Assembly (NCBI RefSeq): GCF_001953955.1
Contig: NZ_CP019301.1
Span: 202,501-266,500 of the forward strand
Direction of reading: 5' to 3'
DNA length: 64,000 nucleotides
Source: Prevotella intermedia ATCC 25611 = DSM 20706
GTDB taxonomy: Bacteria > Bacteroidota > Bacteroidia > Bacteroidales > Bacteroidaceae
The notes under the pieces are model-generated. The model had not been told where the DNA came from. It searched no databases and saw only the letters and a program-made list of their open reading frames with translations. Made by a program: the position numbers and the translations under genes. Within the stretch, counting starts at the first letter, position 1; the number at the start of each line of letters is the position of its first letter. Positions 55,866 through 63,317 of this stretch are shown one piece after another.

Positions 55866-56830
55866 CGCTTTTCAGGACTATAATTTGTAACAAGAACCTC
55901 CACCGTCTCGCCCTTGTCGCAGTTGTTTGTATGATAATTAGAGTTATTATAACTCTTCTGAAGTCTATTTACGACAAATCCGTGTTCGGCTATCCACGCC
56001 TTCAAAATTTTGTTTTCTCTTCCTTTATGCTCTGTTACATTCGACAAAGCAAACCTTATGTGCCGGTTGTTCAGCTGTTCTAAGATGTCCAACAATGCCT
56101 TCTCTTCTTTCTCGTTCCAACCCGTAAAGCCACGTTTGCCGTCGTTATAGGTTCCTGTTGTAATAAGATAAGGAGGGTCAGCATACACAAAGTCGTTTGT
56201 ATTTAGCATTTCGAAGTGGAACTGTTTGAAGTCTAAACAGCTGAATGCTACATTTTTACTATGCACTGCATAAAGAAACCCAATGAGTTTCTTATTCATA
56301 TGCTCGTTAAAACAACTTCTTTCTCGTCCGAAGGGAGTATTAAATTCGTGGCTATTGTTAAACCGTATCTGATGATTAAAAGAGAAAGCAATCAGTACAA
56401 ACAAATCTAACGCTTGGCGTTCTATATTATATTTCTCTCGCAAATGCAAGTATCCGTCGGAATTTGTTTGCGAAAGTTCAAATTGTTTAATTCGGTTTGT
56501 TATGTGCGAAAGTACTTCTTCGGTCGACATACATTGAAATTGCTTGTATAAATCTATAAGAAATGTCAGGTTGTCGTTGAAGATAACACGCTCTGCTTCC
56601 GCATTTATTCCAACGTTGCAACCACCGCAAAACAAGTCTACAAAGGTAGAAATGTGCTTTGGAAATAAAGGTAAAATTTGCGGCAACAGTTTCCCTTTAC
56701 CTCCAATATAATTCAGAGGCGAACCAATATATTTGTGTCTGCTTACTATTTGTTGAAGTCCGATACGCTCGTCAGTATCTTCTTCAAACAGAAGCATTAG
56801 GGGATTTACTGTTCTTTCGGTATGTTTCAC
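55862..56830 (-). CDS. D12-class (Dam-like) adenine-N6 DNA methyltransferase
   Basis: 322 residues. Motif X/I region reads SPLNYIGGKGKLLPQI and FVDLFCGGCNVGINAEAERV; motif IV is DFVYADPPYLITTGTYND near residue 221. The order of motifs is that of the alpha/D12 class, which includes DpnM and several type IIS methyltransferases. It puts a methyl group on adenine in the target of the endonuclease encoded downstream. The start is GTG 56830 (MKHTERTVN); no ATG precedes it in frame. This GTG overlaps the stop of a 25-codon leader frame (GTGA). Confidence 0.88.
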   Translation of the reverse strand: MKHTERTVNPLMLLFEEDTDERIGLQQIVSRHKYIGSPLNYIGGKGKLLPQILPLFPKHISTFVDLFCGGCNVGINAEAERVIFNDNLTFLIDLYKQFQCMSTEEVLSHITNRIKQFELSQTNSDGYLHLREKYNIERQALDLFVLIAFSFNHQIRFNNSHEFNTPFGRERSCFNEHMNKKLIGFLYAVHSKNVAFSCLDFKQFHFEMLNTNDFVYADPPYLITTGTYNDGKRGFTGWNEKEEKALLDILEQLNNRHIRFALSNVTEHKGRENKILKAWIAEHGFVVNRLQKSYNNSNYHTNNCDKGETVEVLVTNYSPEKR

Positions 56831-56904
56831 CTCTCTAAATCATATTTCTTTGTAGATTGGAACACAAAGGCTATCAGCCATTTCATAGTTTCCTGCATGT
56901 GCAT
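56827..56904 (-). CDS. 25-codon leader frame derived from the start of tamB
   Basis: It reads MHMQETMKWLIAFVFQST and ends TGA at 56827, overlapping the GTG start of the methyltransferase. The first 14 codons match tamB (MRIRKSMKWLIAIV) in sequence and spacing; the rest is unrelated. It may serve for translational coupling, loading ribosomes onto the methyltransferase gene. Confidence 0.5.
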   Translation of the reverse strand: MHMQETMKWLIAFVFQSTKKYDLER

Positions 56905-56962
56905 AGGTTTCTTCCAACGATTGGGAGAATACATTATTAATATGCAAATATACTAAAAAAAG
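56865..56962 (-). repeat. Second copy of the tamB 5' end and promoter, flanking the R-M island
   Basis: About 98 bp here align with 53292-53388 at roughly 80 percent identity. Shared blocks include GCTATCAGCCATTTCATAG, the GCATAG region, CCAACGA-TGGGA-AATACATT and GCAAAT-TACTAAAAAAA. It includes the tamB promoter -7 element (TATATTTGC, 56944-56952 minus) and the first 14 codons. With the copy at tamB it makes direct repeats bounding the island. Confidence 0.85.
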
Positions 56963-57253
56963 GGTGGTAATACAACAGTTTGTGGTAAAAAGTTGGGTGT
57001 AGGGTTGTGTTTACTTTGTAAAAAATGCAAATAATGTAGCCGTCAGTTAAAAATATACAGTTGCTGAAGCACTCTCGCTCAAAAAAAATAAAGTGGAGGT
57101 TGTTAGTATATTCGTTTTCTCAAAAAGTCTAAAGTTCGTTCATAAAAGTGTTGATTATGTGCGAAAGTTCGTACATAAAAATGTAGCAAATAGATGTAAT
57201 CTTGTTAGTAAATTAGCTGATTTCCTGCCTACCAATTACACATAATAGTTACT
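56963..57253. other. Non-coding stretch upstream of the R-M island
   Basis: AT-rich, about 290 bp, no gene visible. It holds an 18-19-bp direct repeat (AAAGTTCGT-CATAAAA-TGT) at 57130 and 57163. Before the island inserted this would have been the distal upstream region of tamB. Confidence 0.4.
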
Positions 57254-57418
57254 GAAATATCTTTACATAAAATCGGGTGTTTTTCTTTGGCTTTCCAAAA
57301 GCGTAGGTTTTGCGATGCAAAACAGCCGCTTTTACCGTGCAAAACCTACGCTTTTGGAATGCGAAACAATAGGTTTTGGAACGCCAAAGCGTAGTTATTG
57401 GTTATCAGCGTGTTACGT
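57254..57418 (-). repeat. 165-bp subtype of the modular intergenic repeat, copy 7 (minus orientation)
   Basis: Same outer parts as the copy at 45487, inverted. Words in element orientation are GTAGG, GGCTG, and inverted CCTAC, the only copy in which block 3 pairs with GTAGG. It lies downstream of the DUF4295 gene. Confidence 0.85.
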
Positions 57419-57562
57419 GCGGTGTGCGAAAGTTGTAATTTGTAATGATTTTTTGCGGTGCTTTCAAGTGCGTTTTTTGTTCGATTGCAGGGTAGGGGGT
57501 ATACGATGACCGACCAACAAGAGTATGCTGAGCTTTGAAAAAGCGAGGTTAGAGGATAAAGA

Positions 57563-57595
57563 AAAGGGGAATGCAAGTACTTTGCATTCCCCTTT
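57563..57595 (-). terminator. Terminator of the rpmB-rpmG-DUF4295 operon
   Basis: A stem of about 13 bp (AAGGGGAATGCAA / TTGCATTCCCCTT) with a small loop, followed on the minus strand by TTTTCTTT, about 22 bp after the DUF4295 stop. Confidence 0.88.
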
Positions 57596-57616
57596 ATACC
57601 TTAAAAATATGAGTAT

Positions 57617-57775
57617 TTAGTTCTTGAAGAAGTCTTTAACGGCTTCGTTAGGAACCATTTTTTCGTCGAAGATGTAAGCACCAGTCTTAGGGCTCTTTAC
57701 CATCTTGATAACTTTTGTGTATGCGCGACCATCCGTTGAACCTTCGTGGAGGGTAGCGACCGCTTTCTTTGCCAT
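57617..57775 (-). CDS. DUF4295 small basic protein
   Basis: 52 residues, below most annotation cut-offs: MAKKAVATLHEGSTDGRAYT, then KVIKMVKSPKTGAYIFDEKM and a VKDFFKN end. It is a Bacteroidota family that regularly follows rpmB-rpmG, so a ribosome-linked role is likely, though unproven. It starts 36 bp after rpmG and precedes the operon terminator. Confidence 0.9.
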   Translation of the reverse strand: MAKKAVATLHEGSTDGRAYTKVIKMVKSPKTGAYIFDEKMVPNEAVKDFFKN

Positions 57776-57811
57776 AGTCTAATGTACTTTAACTATTTAA
57801 TAAACGTGTGC

Positions 57812-58000
57812 TTACTTAATCTCCTTGTGAAGAGTCATCTTCTTCAGAATCGGATTGTACTTCTTGAGTTCCATACGCTCAGGAGTGTTCTTGCGATTCT
57901 TTGTAGTGATATAACGGCTTGTTCCTGGCATACCGCTGCTCTTCATTTCAGTGCATTCGAGAATGACCTGAACTCTGTTTCCTTTAGCTTTCTTTGCCAC
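57812..58000 (-). CDS. rpmG: 50S ribosomal protein L33
   Basis: 62 residues: [40 protein letters not shown] and [14 protein letters not shown] are the family blocks. Only one of the usual cysteines (ILECTE) is present, so this is a zinc-free form. It lies 4 bp after rpmB. Confidence 0.97.
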   Translation of the reverse strand: MAKKAKGNRVQVILECTEMKSSGMPGTSRYITTKNRKNTPERMELKKYNPILKKMTLHKEIK

Positions 58001-58004
58001 GATA

Positions 58005-58268
58005 TTAGTCTCCTATAACTTTAATATCCTTCCAGTCTACATAACCTTTGGATACGGCTTGCTTCAACGCACGGTCTAAGCCTAATTTGTTAATTGTACG
58101 AAGACCAGCTGCGCTAATCTTCAATGAAATCCAGCAGCCTTCTTCTACATAGTAGAACTTCTTGCTGAAGAGGTTTACGTCAAAACTGCGCTTTGTGCGA
58201 TGTTTTGAGTGAGACACATTGCAACCTATTTGTGCCTTCTTTCCTGTGATTTGACAAATCTTAGACAT
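58005..58268 (-). CDS. rpmB: 50S ribosomal protein L28
   Basis: 87 residues: [27 protein letters not shown] is the L28 N-terminus with [27 protein letters not shown] follows. It is first in the operon rpmB-rpmG-DUF4295 with a consensus promoter 52 bp upstream. Normal length. Confidence 0.97.
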   Translation of the reverse strand: MSKICQITGKKAQIGCNVSHSKHRTKRSFDVNLFSKKFYYVEEGCWISLKISAAGLRTINKLGLDRALKQAVSKGYVDWKDIKVIGD

Positions 58269-58319
58269 CTCTATCTGTAGTTTTGTAATTCGTTAATTGA
58301 TACCTATTCCAAACAGGGT

Positions 58320-58351
58320 GCAAAATTACAAAAATATTCTAAACCGACAAA
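58320..58351 (-). promoter_or_regulatory. Promoter of rpmB
   Basis: TAATTTTGC (58320-58328) and TTTG (58348-58351) on the minus strand with a 19-bp spacer, a full consensus. Confidence 0.8.
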
Positions 58352-58439
58352 GAAAACACAAAGATAATCAGTGGAATTAAGTTTTTTTTCGAGTTCCTGC
58401 CGAAAATACCGTGCATTTTGCCCGAAATGGCAATTCATT

Positions 58440-58668
58440 AAAAAAGCACGACCGAAGTCGTGCCAAAGCTATTTAAAATCAAAATCTATTTATGTTGAGC
58501 TTGATTAAGGTTGCCGCCTCACGGCGTCGAACCAAAACCTTGCATCAAACGTGTTATCCTAATTCAACTAATCTTTAACCTTAATAATCCTATTGAAACC
58601 TAAATACTTTTCTTAACTTAAACAACTATTTTTATAACCTAAACAATCTATTCTATTTTTATTTTTTG
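58440..58668 (-). ncRNA. Candidate structured small RNA of about 225 nt
   Basis: A complete transcription unit lies between ispE and rpmB. A consensus promoter is at 58673-58705 and an intrinsic terminator (GGCACGAC-TTCG-GTCGTGC then T6, 58442-58465) ends it. In between is a strong hairpin (58499-58550): GTTTGAT/ATCAAGC, then AAGGTT/AACCTT, then CGCC-GTGA-GGCG. The 5' half is AT-rich with repeated TTTAGGTT/TTAAGTT motifs. The longest minus-strand ATG frame is 8 codons, so it is not a gene for protein. Size and isolation would suit a 6S-like or Bacteroidales-specific RNA; it lacks the tmRNA, RNase P and SRP signatures I know. Confidence 0.65.
58442..58465 (-). terminator. Terminator of the candidate small RNA
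   Basis: GCACGAC/GTCGTGC stem with a stable TTCG tetraloop on the minus strand followed by T6. Confidence 0.85.
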
Positions 58669-58672
58669 TACT

Positions 58673-58705
58673 GCAAAGTTAGGGAACATTTATGAAACCT
58701 CCAAA
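58673..58705 (-). promoter_or_regulatory. Promoter of the candidate small RNA
   Basis: TAACTTTGC (58673-58681) and TTTG (58702-58705) with a 20-bp spacer on the minus strand; expected start near 58667. Confidence 0.75.
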
Positions 58706-58803
58706 CAATTGTTTGTAAATTTTCCAAAAAATGCAATTAAATGATATAAATCAAGTATTTGCAAGTTATTTATGTACTTGTTACTTGCAGAAACAAGTGT
58801 ATT

Positions 58804-59634
58804 CTACAATTGGCAGAGGTAGGTAAACATTCCGTCAAAGGCTGCGGGAAGTCGGGTAGGGGCTTCGTTGAAAATGCCAAAGAAGGCACTGCCGCTGCCA
58901 GACATCTGCGCATAGGTTGCTCCCATACTGTAAAGCTGCTGCTTTACGCTGCGTATTTCGGGGTGAATGTTGAAGATTGACACTTCAAAATCGTTGCCAA
59001 GACGGTTGTGCCACTCGTCAATGGGTTGCGCTACTACTTCCTTACATCTTATAATAGGGGGCTGTGGCTTCACGAAAGAGAAGGCCTGCGCAGTGGAAAT
59101 GGCTACCGACGGTTTCACTACTAATAAGTATAAACCTTTCAGATGGGCACATTCGTCAGCCATTGGCGTGAGAACGTCGCCTATTCCGGTAGCAAACGAA
59201 GGCTCGGCAGTAACGAAAAAGGCGCAGTCGGCACCCAATCGGGCTGCATAACGTTGCAGGGTGAGGGAGTCGAGGTGCAGCTGGCACAGCTCGTTGAGCA
59301 GTCGGAGCGTGTAGGTAGCGTCCGATGAGCCGCCTCCAAGTCCTGCCTGCGACGGTATGTGCTTCTCCAAATCGAAGTCTACGTGCGGCAAACGATGGTC
59401 GGCAGCCAGCAGATTGTACGCTTTCACTATCAGATTGTCGGCAGCGTTGCCCTCTATGGGATTGCCACTGAGCGAAAGCGAGCACGTGCCGTCGGCTCCG
59501 TTGCCAACGACAGCTTCGAGTTTGTCGGTGAGCGGTACGGGGTAGAACACCGTTTCAAGGTCGTGGTAACCGTCGGTACGCTTGCGCACCACGTTCAAAC
59601 CTAAGTTTATTTTACAGTTCGGATATACTATCAT
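58804..59634 (-). CDS. ispE: 4-(cytidine 5'-diphospho)-2-C-methyl-D-erythritol kinase
   Basis: 276 residues of the GHMP kinase fold. MIVYPNCKINLGLNVVRKR is the first motif; IPSQAGLGGGSSDATYTLRL is the ATP-binding glycine loop; MGATYAQMSGSGSAFFGIF is the C-terminal GHMP motif. It catalyses the ATP-dependent step of the non-mevalonate isoprenoid route. Transcribed alone, divergent from dnaB with 133 bp between. Confidence 0.97.
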   Translation of the reverse strand: MIVYPNCKINLGLNVVRKRTDGYHDLETVFYPVPLTDKLEAVVGNGADGTCSLSLSGNPIEGNAADNLIVKAYNLLAADHRLPHVDFDLEKHIPSQAGLGGGSSDATYTLRLLNELCQLHLDSLTLQRYAARLGADCAFFVTAEPSFATGIGDVLTPMADECAHLKGLYLLVVKPSVAISTAQAFSFVKPQPPIIRCKEVVAQPIDEWHNRLGNDFEVSIFNIHPEIRSVKQQLYSMGATYAQMSGSGSAFFGIFNEAPTRLPAAFDGMFTYLCQL

Positions 59635-59767
59635 TTTTCTTGCGTTTATGTTTTATGGTGGAAGGCAAATAGTTGGGGGTGTTCAGCCATAACCTTTTGC
59701 AAAGATAGAAAATCATTATGGATAAGTTGCGAGAGTTTGCAGAATTTTCATTAATTTTGTAGCTGTT

Positions 59768-61288
59768 ATGCCAGAAAAGAAAAGTAATAGCGCAAAAAGT
59801 ACCCGTAGACGCCCTGCCGCGCCTATCGATACATCGTTTGGGCACTTGCAGCCCCAAGCATTAGATATAGAAAAAGTAGTGCTCGGTGCATTGATGATAG
59901 ACAGCGATGCCTTCACCGTCGTGTCAGAAATGATTCGTCCAGAAACGTTTTACGACCCTCGGCACCAGAAAATATATGGTGCGATACAGGCATTGAACCT
60001 CCACGAGAAGCCAGTCGATATTATGACGGTGGCGGAAGAACTGAAACGCAGTGGCGAATTGGAAGAGGTGGGCGGTCCTGCCTACATCGTTGAGCTGAGT
60101 TCGCACGTGGCATCGTCGGCTCATATCGAATATCACGGGCGCATATTGGCGCAGAAATTCTTGGCACGCCAATTGATTCAGTTCGCCTCAATGATAGAGA
60201 CGGAAGCGTTCGACGAAACCATTGATGTGGACGAACTGATGCAGCGAGCCGAAGGAAGTCTGTTTGAACTCTCGCAAAAGAATATGGCGCAGGAGTACAC
60301 GCAGATAGACCCCATCGTGAAACAAGCGCACGAACTGTTGGTGAAAGCAGCCCACAACCAAGAAAACGGCGGCTTGACAGGCATCTCGACAGGCTTTACA
60401 CAATTGGATAAGATAACAGCAGGCTGGCAACCGTCCGACCTTGTCATCATTGCGGGGCGTCCTGCGATGGGTAAGACCTCGTTCGCCCTCAGCCTTGCCA
60501 AGAATATAGCCATCGACAGCCGTGTGCCTGTGGCTTTCTTCTCGCTCGAAATGAACAACGTGCAGTTGGTGAACCGCTTGCTTTCGAACGTTTGTTCCAT
60601 CTCGGGTAGCAAGATTTTGAGCGGTCAGTTGGACCCTTCCGATTGGGAACGGTTCGACAACAACATTCGCAAAATGGAGGGCGCACCCATCTATGTAGAC
60701 GATACGCCAGGACTGTCGGTGTTCGAACTTCGCACGAAAGCACGCCGCTTGGTGCGCGAACATGGTATAAAGGTGCTAATGGTGGACTACCTTCAGCTGA
60801 TGAATGCCAACGGAATGCGCTTCAGCAGTCGTCAGGAAGAAGTTTCAACCATCAGCCGTTCGCTCAAAGGATTGGCGAAAGAACTCAACATACCTGTGTT
60901 GGCACTTTCTCAGCTCAACCGTACGGTGGAACAGCGCGACGGCATCGAGGGCAAACGACCACAGCTGAGCGACTTGCGCGAATCGGGTGCCATCGAGCAA
61001 GATGCCGACTTGGTGCTCTTCGTACACCGTCCCGAATATTATCGAATCTTCCAAGACGAGAAGGGAAACGACCTCCACGGCAAGGCACAAATCATTATTG
61101 CCAAGCACCGTAAAGGCGCAACCGACGATGTTCTGCTATCGTTCCGTGGCGAATACACACGCTTTGCCAATCCTGACGAGGACAGCTTTATGCCCGCAGG
61201 CTTGCCAAACGATTTCGGTGGCGAAATTATTGGCAGCAAAATGAACGACGACCCGCTGCCACCGCCCGACGACAGACCGCCGTTTTAA
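59768..61288 (+). CDS. dnaB: Replicative DNA helicase DnaB
   Basis: 506 residues. N-terminal domain (about 25-130; FGHLQPQALDIEKVVLGAL) interacts with primase; the RecA-like motor has Walker A AGRPAMGKTSFALSLA near residue 233, then VPVAFFSLEM and KVLMVDYLQLM (Walker B), LSQLNR and the C-terminal LRESGAIEQDADLVLFVHRP. It unwinds DNA at the fork. No intein is present. A 61-bp gap precedes the DUF421 gene. Confidence 0.98.
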   Translation: MPEKKSNSAKSTRRRPAAPIDTSFGHLQPQALDIEKVVLGALMIDSDAFTVVSEMIRPETFYDPRHQKIYGAIQALNLHEKPVDIMTVAEELKRSGELEEVGGPAYIVELSSHVASSAHIEYHGRILAQKFLARQLIQFASMIETEAFDETIDVDELMQRAEGSLFELSQKNMAQEYTQIDPIVKQAHELLVKAAHNQENGGLTGISTGFTQLDKITAGWQPSDLVIIAGRPAMGKTSFALSLAKNIAIDSRVPVAFFSLEMNNVQLVNRLLSNVCSISGSKILSGQLDPSDWERFDNNIRKMEGAPIYVDDTPGLSVFELRTKARRLVREHGIKVLMVDYLQLMNANGMRFSSRQEEVSTISRSLKGLAKELNIPVLALSQLNRTVEQRDGIEGKRPQLSDLRESGAIEQDADLVLFVHRPEYYRIFQDEKGNDLHGKAQIIIAKHRKGATDDVLLSFRGEYTRFANPDEDSFMPAGLPNDFGGEIIGSKMNDDPLPPPDDRPPF

Positions 61289-61349
61289 CCTTGCTGAAAA
61301 AACGCAACTTCTATATTTATAATGGTGTAATAAATAAAATACAAAGCAA

Positions 61350-62051
61350 ATGATACATTTAGTGCAGCCTTACATAGATATTGCCCTGAAACTTATCACA
61401 GGTATGATAGGCATATTGGTATTTCTGCGCATAACAGGAAAGGCGCAGTTGGCACAGATTACACCGCTCGACACTGTGAGTGCTTTCGTGATAGGTGCTT
61501 TGGTCGGTGGTGTTTTGTACAATCCAGACATGTCTATGTGGCATATTCTTTTTGCCTTGGCAGTGTGGACGGCATTCAACATGCTTGTTCGTTTTGCGAT
61601 GCGGTCGGCTCGTTTGCGCCATTTCATTAAGGGAGAGAGCGTGCTTCTCGTGAAAGACGGTGTTATAAACTTCAAGAACTTTAAGCGTAACAGCCTCGAA
61701 ATGGAGCAGTTCCGCCTGTTGTTAAGACAGAAAGGAATCTTCTCTATGTTTGATGTCGATGACGTACTTTTTGAAGCCAACGGTGCAGTAACCGTACTTT
61801 CTCCAGGAAATATGTCGGCTTCTTTCTTGCTTGTGAACAATGGCGAGATTGTTGAAAGCACATTAAGACAGTGCGACCGTACTTCGGCGTGGGTGCTTCG
61901 CAATATCAAGCGCAATGGCTTTAATGCTCCTTCAGAATTGTTCTGTATGGAATGGACACCGAACAAAGGTTTCTATTTCGTTACTTATGCAGGCGATGTG
62001 AAACGTGGCGAAGAAGAAGTTGCAGTCGATGATACAGGCGATGTAGTATAA
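61350..62051 (+). CDS. DUF421 (YetF-like) membrane protein
   Basis: 233 residues. Three membrane helices in the first 85 residues (IALKLITGMIGILVFLRITG, VSAFVIGALVGGVLY, MWHILFALAVWTAFNMLVRF) precede a soluble DUF421/DUF3290-like domain (about 90-200) starting RHFIKGESVLLVKDGVINFK and containing SMFDVDDVLFEANGAVTVL. The function of the family is unsettled. It may be co-transcribed with dnaB and ends before a hairpin terminator. Confidence 0.88.
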   Translation: MIHLVQPYIDIALKLITGMIGILVFLRITGKAQLAQITPLDTVSAFVIGALVGGVLYNPDMSMWHILFALAVWTAFNMLVRFAMRSARLRHFIKGESVLLVKDGVINFKNFKRNSLEMEQFRLLLRQKGIFSMFDVDDVLFEANGAVTVLSPGNMSASFLLVNNGEIVESTLRQCDRTSAWVLRNIKRNGFNAPSELFCMEWTPNKGFYFVTYAGDVKRGEEEVAVDDTGDVV

Positions 62052-62083
62052 AATATTTTTCTTTTAAAACAGAAGATTTATTG

Positions 62084-62128
62084 AAAATCCACGTTTTGAT
62101 AGGGTATTATCATAACGTGGATTTTTGT
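62084..62128 (+). terminator. Terminator after the DUF421 gene
   Basis: A 12-bp stem (AAAATCCACGTT / AACGTGGATTTT) with an inner TGATA/TATCA pair and T5 on the plus strand; the arms also give a T run on the other strand. Confidence 0.85.
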
Positions 62129-62233
62129 TTTTGCCTTGACTTATGCAATATTTCGATGATATAAAAGCCATAAACACTATTTATCATAATACCCATTAGT
62201 TTATAAAAGTAAGGCTTTAAAACTGCAGGAAAC

Positions 62234-62423
62234 GTGTAAATATTTTTCACAACAATAACTATTGTGTATCTACTTCTGTATCAATGCTTTGTAAAACCTA
62301 TTGTTTTGCATTCCAAAAGCGGCTGTTTTACACGGTAAAAGCGTAGGTTTTGCGTTGCAAAAGAGCCGCTTTCGCAACGTCAAAACGCAGTTATCACTTT
62401 TTAAGGGAATTATTTTGACAAAA
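62234..62423 (+). repeat. 190-bp modular intergenic repeat, copy 8
   Basis: 190 bp. Words are GGCTG, GTAGG, and inverted GAGCC. Its right part (AAACGCAGTTATCA) matches the copy at 24011 rather than the others. It lies between the convergent DUF421 and cobO genes; the remaining 447-bp gap holds only the terminator. Confidence 0.9.
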
Positions 62424-62498
62424 CGAACGATTGCTTCTCGTATTCTGCTGATAATTTTCTATACGGAAACAAACGGTTGTTTGCTTTGCCTTGCGTGG

Positions 62499-63035
62499 TT
62501 ATCGGTCGATGCCTTCGCGCGACAAAAGTCCTTTGTTGGCATAGTAATGCTTCACTTCCTGCATATCGGTTACAAGGTCGGCATAGTCGATTAGCCTCTG
62601 CGGAGCGTATCTGCCAGTCAGCACAACTTCCGTTTTAGTGGCTCTGTTGTCGAGTGCTTTTATAAGTTCTTCGATACCAATAAGTTCCATATTCAGTGCT
62701 ATCGTGATTTCATCGAACACCACCATGTCCCAATCGCCCGACTTCAAGCACTCCGCACACTTGCGTAAACCTTCCTGCGCACGCTGCTTGTCCGCCTCGT
62801 CGGGTGCGCGCATCAGCATACAACCACAGCCAAACAGCTCGACAGATATATTCTCGAAGAAATCTGCAATGCGTGTTTCGTTATAGCGCATCGATTTAAT
62901 GAACTGCCCTATAAATACTTTTTTGCCAGACATACAGGCTCTCAGAGCCAGTCCAAAAGCTGCTGTCGTTTTGCCTTTGCCGTCGCCCGTGTAGACATGT
63001 ACCTGTCCACGGCTTACCATTTTCTTTGCACTCAT
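62499..63035 (-). CDS. cobO: Cob(I)yrinic acid a,c-diamide adenosyltransferase
   Basis: 178 residues of the CobA/CobO/BtuR type. GQVHVYTGDGKGKTTAAFGLALRA is the P-loop near the N-terminus; DMVVFDEITIALNMELIGIE is the Walker B-like region. It moves adenosyl from ATP to the cobalt of corrinoids, giving coenzyme B12 forms. It stands alone here, which suits salvage of corrinoids. No cobalamin riboswitch is visible upstream, only a -7-like TACTTTTGC at 63139-63147. Confidence 0.95.
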   Translation of the reverse strand: MSAKKMVSRGQVHVYTGDGKGKTTAAFGLALRACMSGKKVFIGQFIKSMRYNETRIADFFENISVELFGCGCMLMRAPDEADKQRAQEGLRKCAECLKSGDWDMVVFDEITIALNMELIGIEELIKALDNRATKTEVVLTGRYAPQRLIDYADLVTDMQEVKHYYANKGLLSREGIDR

Positions 63036-63258
63036 GTGGTTAATACTTATATATTTTAGGTTTCCAAATTGCTTTTTTCCACCTTATTATATATAGTAAG
63101 TTAATTCTTATCTTGCTTTAATAGACTTAATTGTGAATGCAAAAGTATAAAATTAAATAGGAAATAACGAAAGAAAGAACAATAAAATTGCTGCAAAACC
63201 GAAAATCTGACGAATAAAGACCTATCGGTTAAGGGTTTCTTTCGCCACTTAACATACT

Positions 63259-63275
63259 TTGGCACACTATTTGTA
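63259..63275 (+). promoter_or_regulatory. Sigma-54-like motif upstream of htpG
   Basis: TTGGCAC-ACTAT-TTGTA gives GG-N10-GT against the -24/-12 consensus GG-N10-GC. It lies about 45 bp before the htpG ATG, where no TTTG/TAnnTTTG pair is visible. The match is not perfect. Confidence 0.35.
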
Positions 63276-63317
63276 AAACTACAGGCAGATAGAAATTAAC
63301 AAATAAAACATACAACT

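Noticed and set aside
58440..58668. Small RNA considered as an rpmB leader (L28 autoregulation)
   Set aside because: It ends in its own terminator before a separate consensus rpmB promoter at 58320-58351.
62499..63317. Cobalamin riboswitch upstream of cobO
   Set aside because: No B12-box-like conserved sequence or long structured leader is visible in the 282-bp gap.
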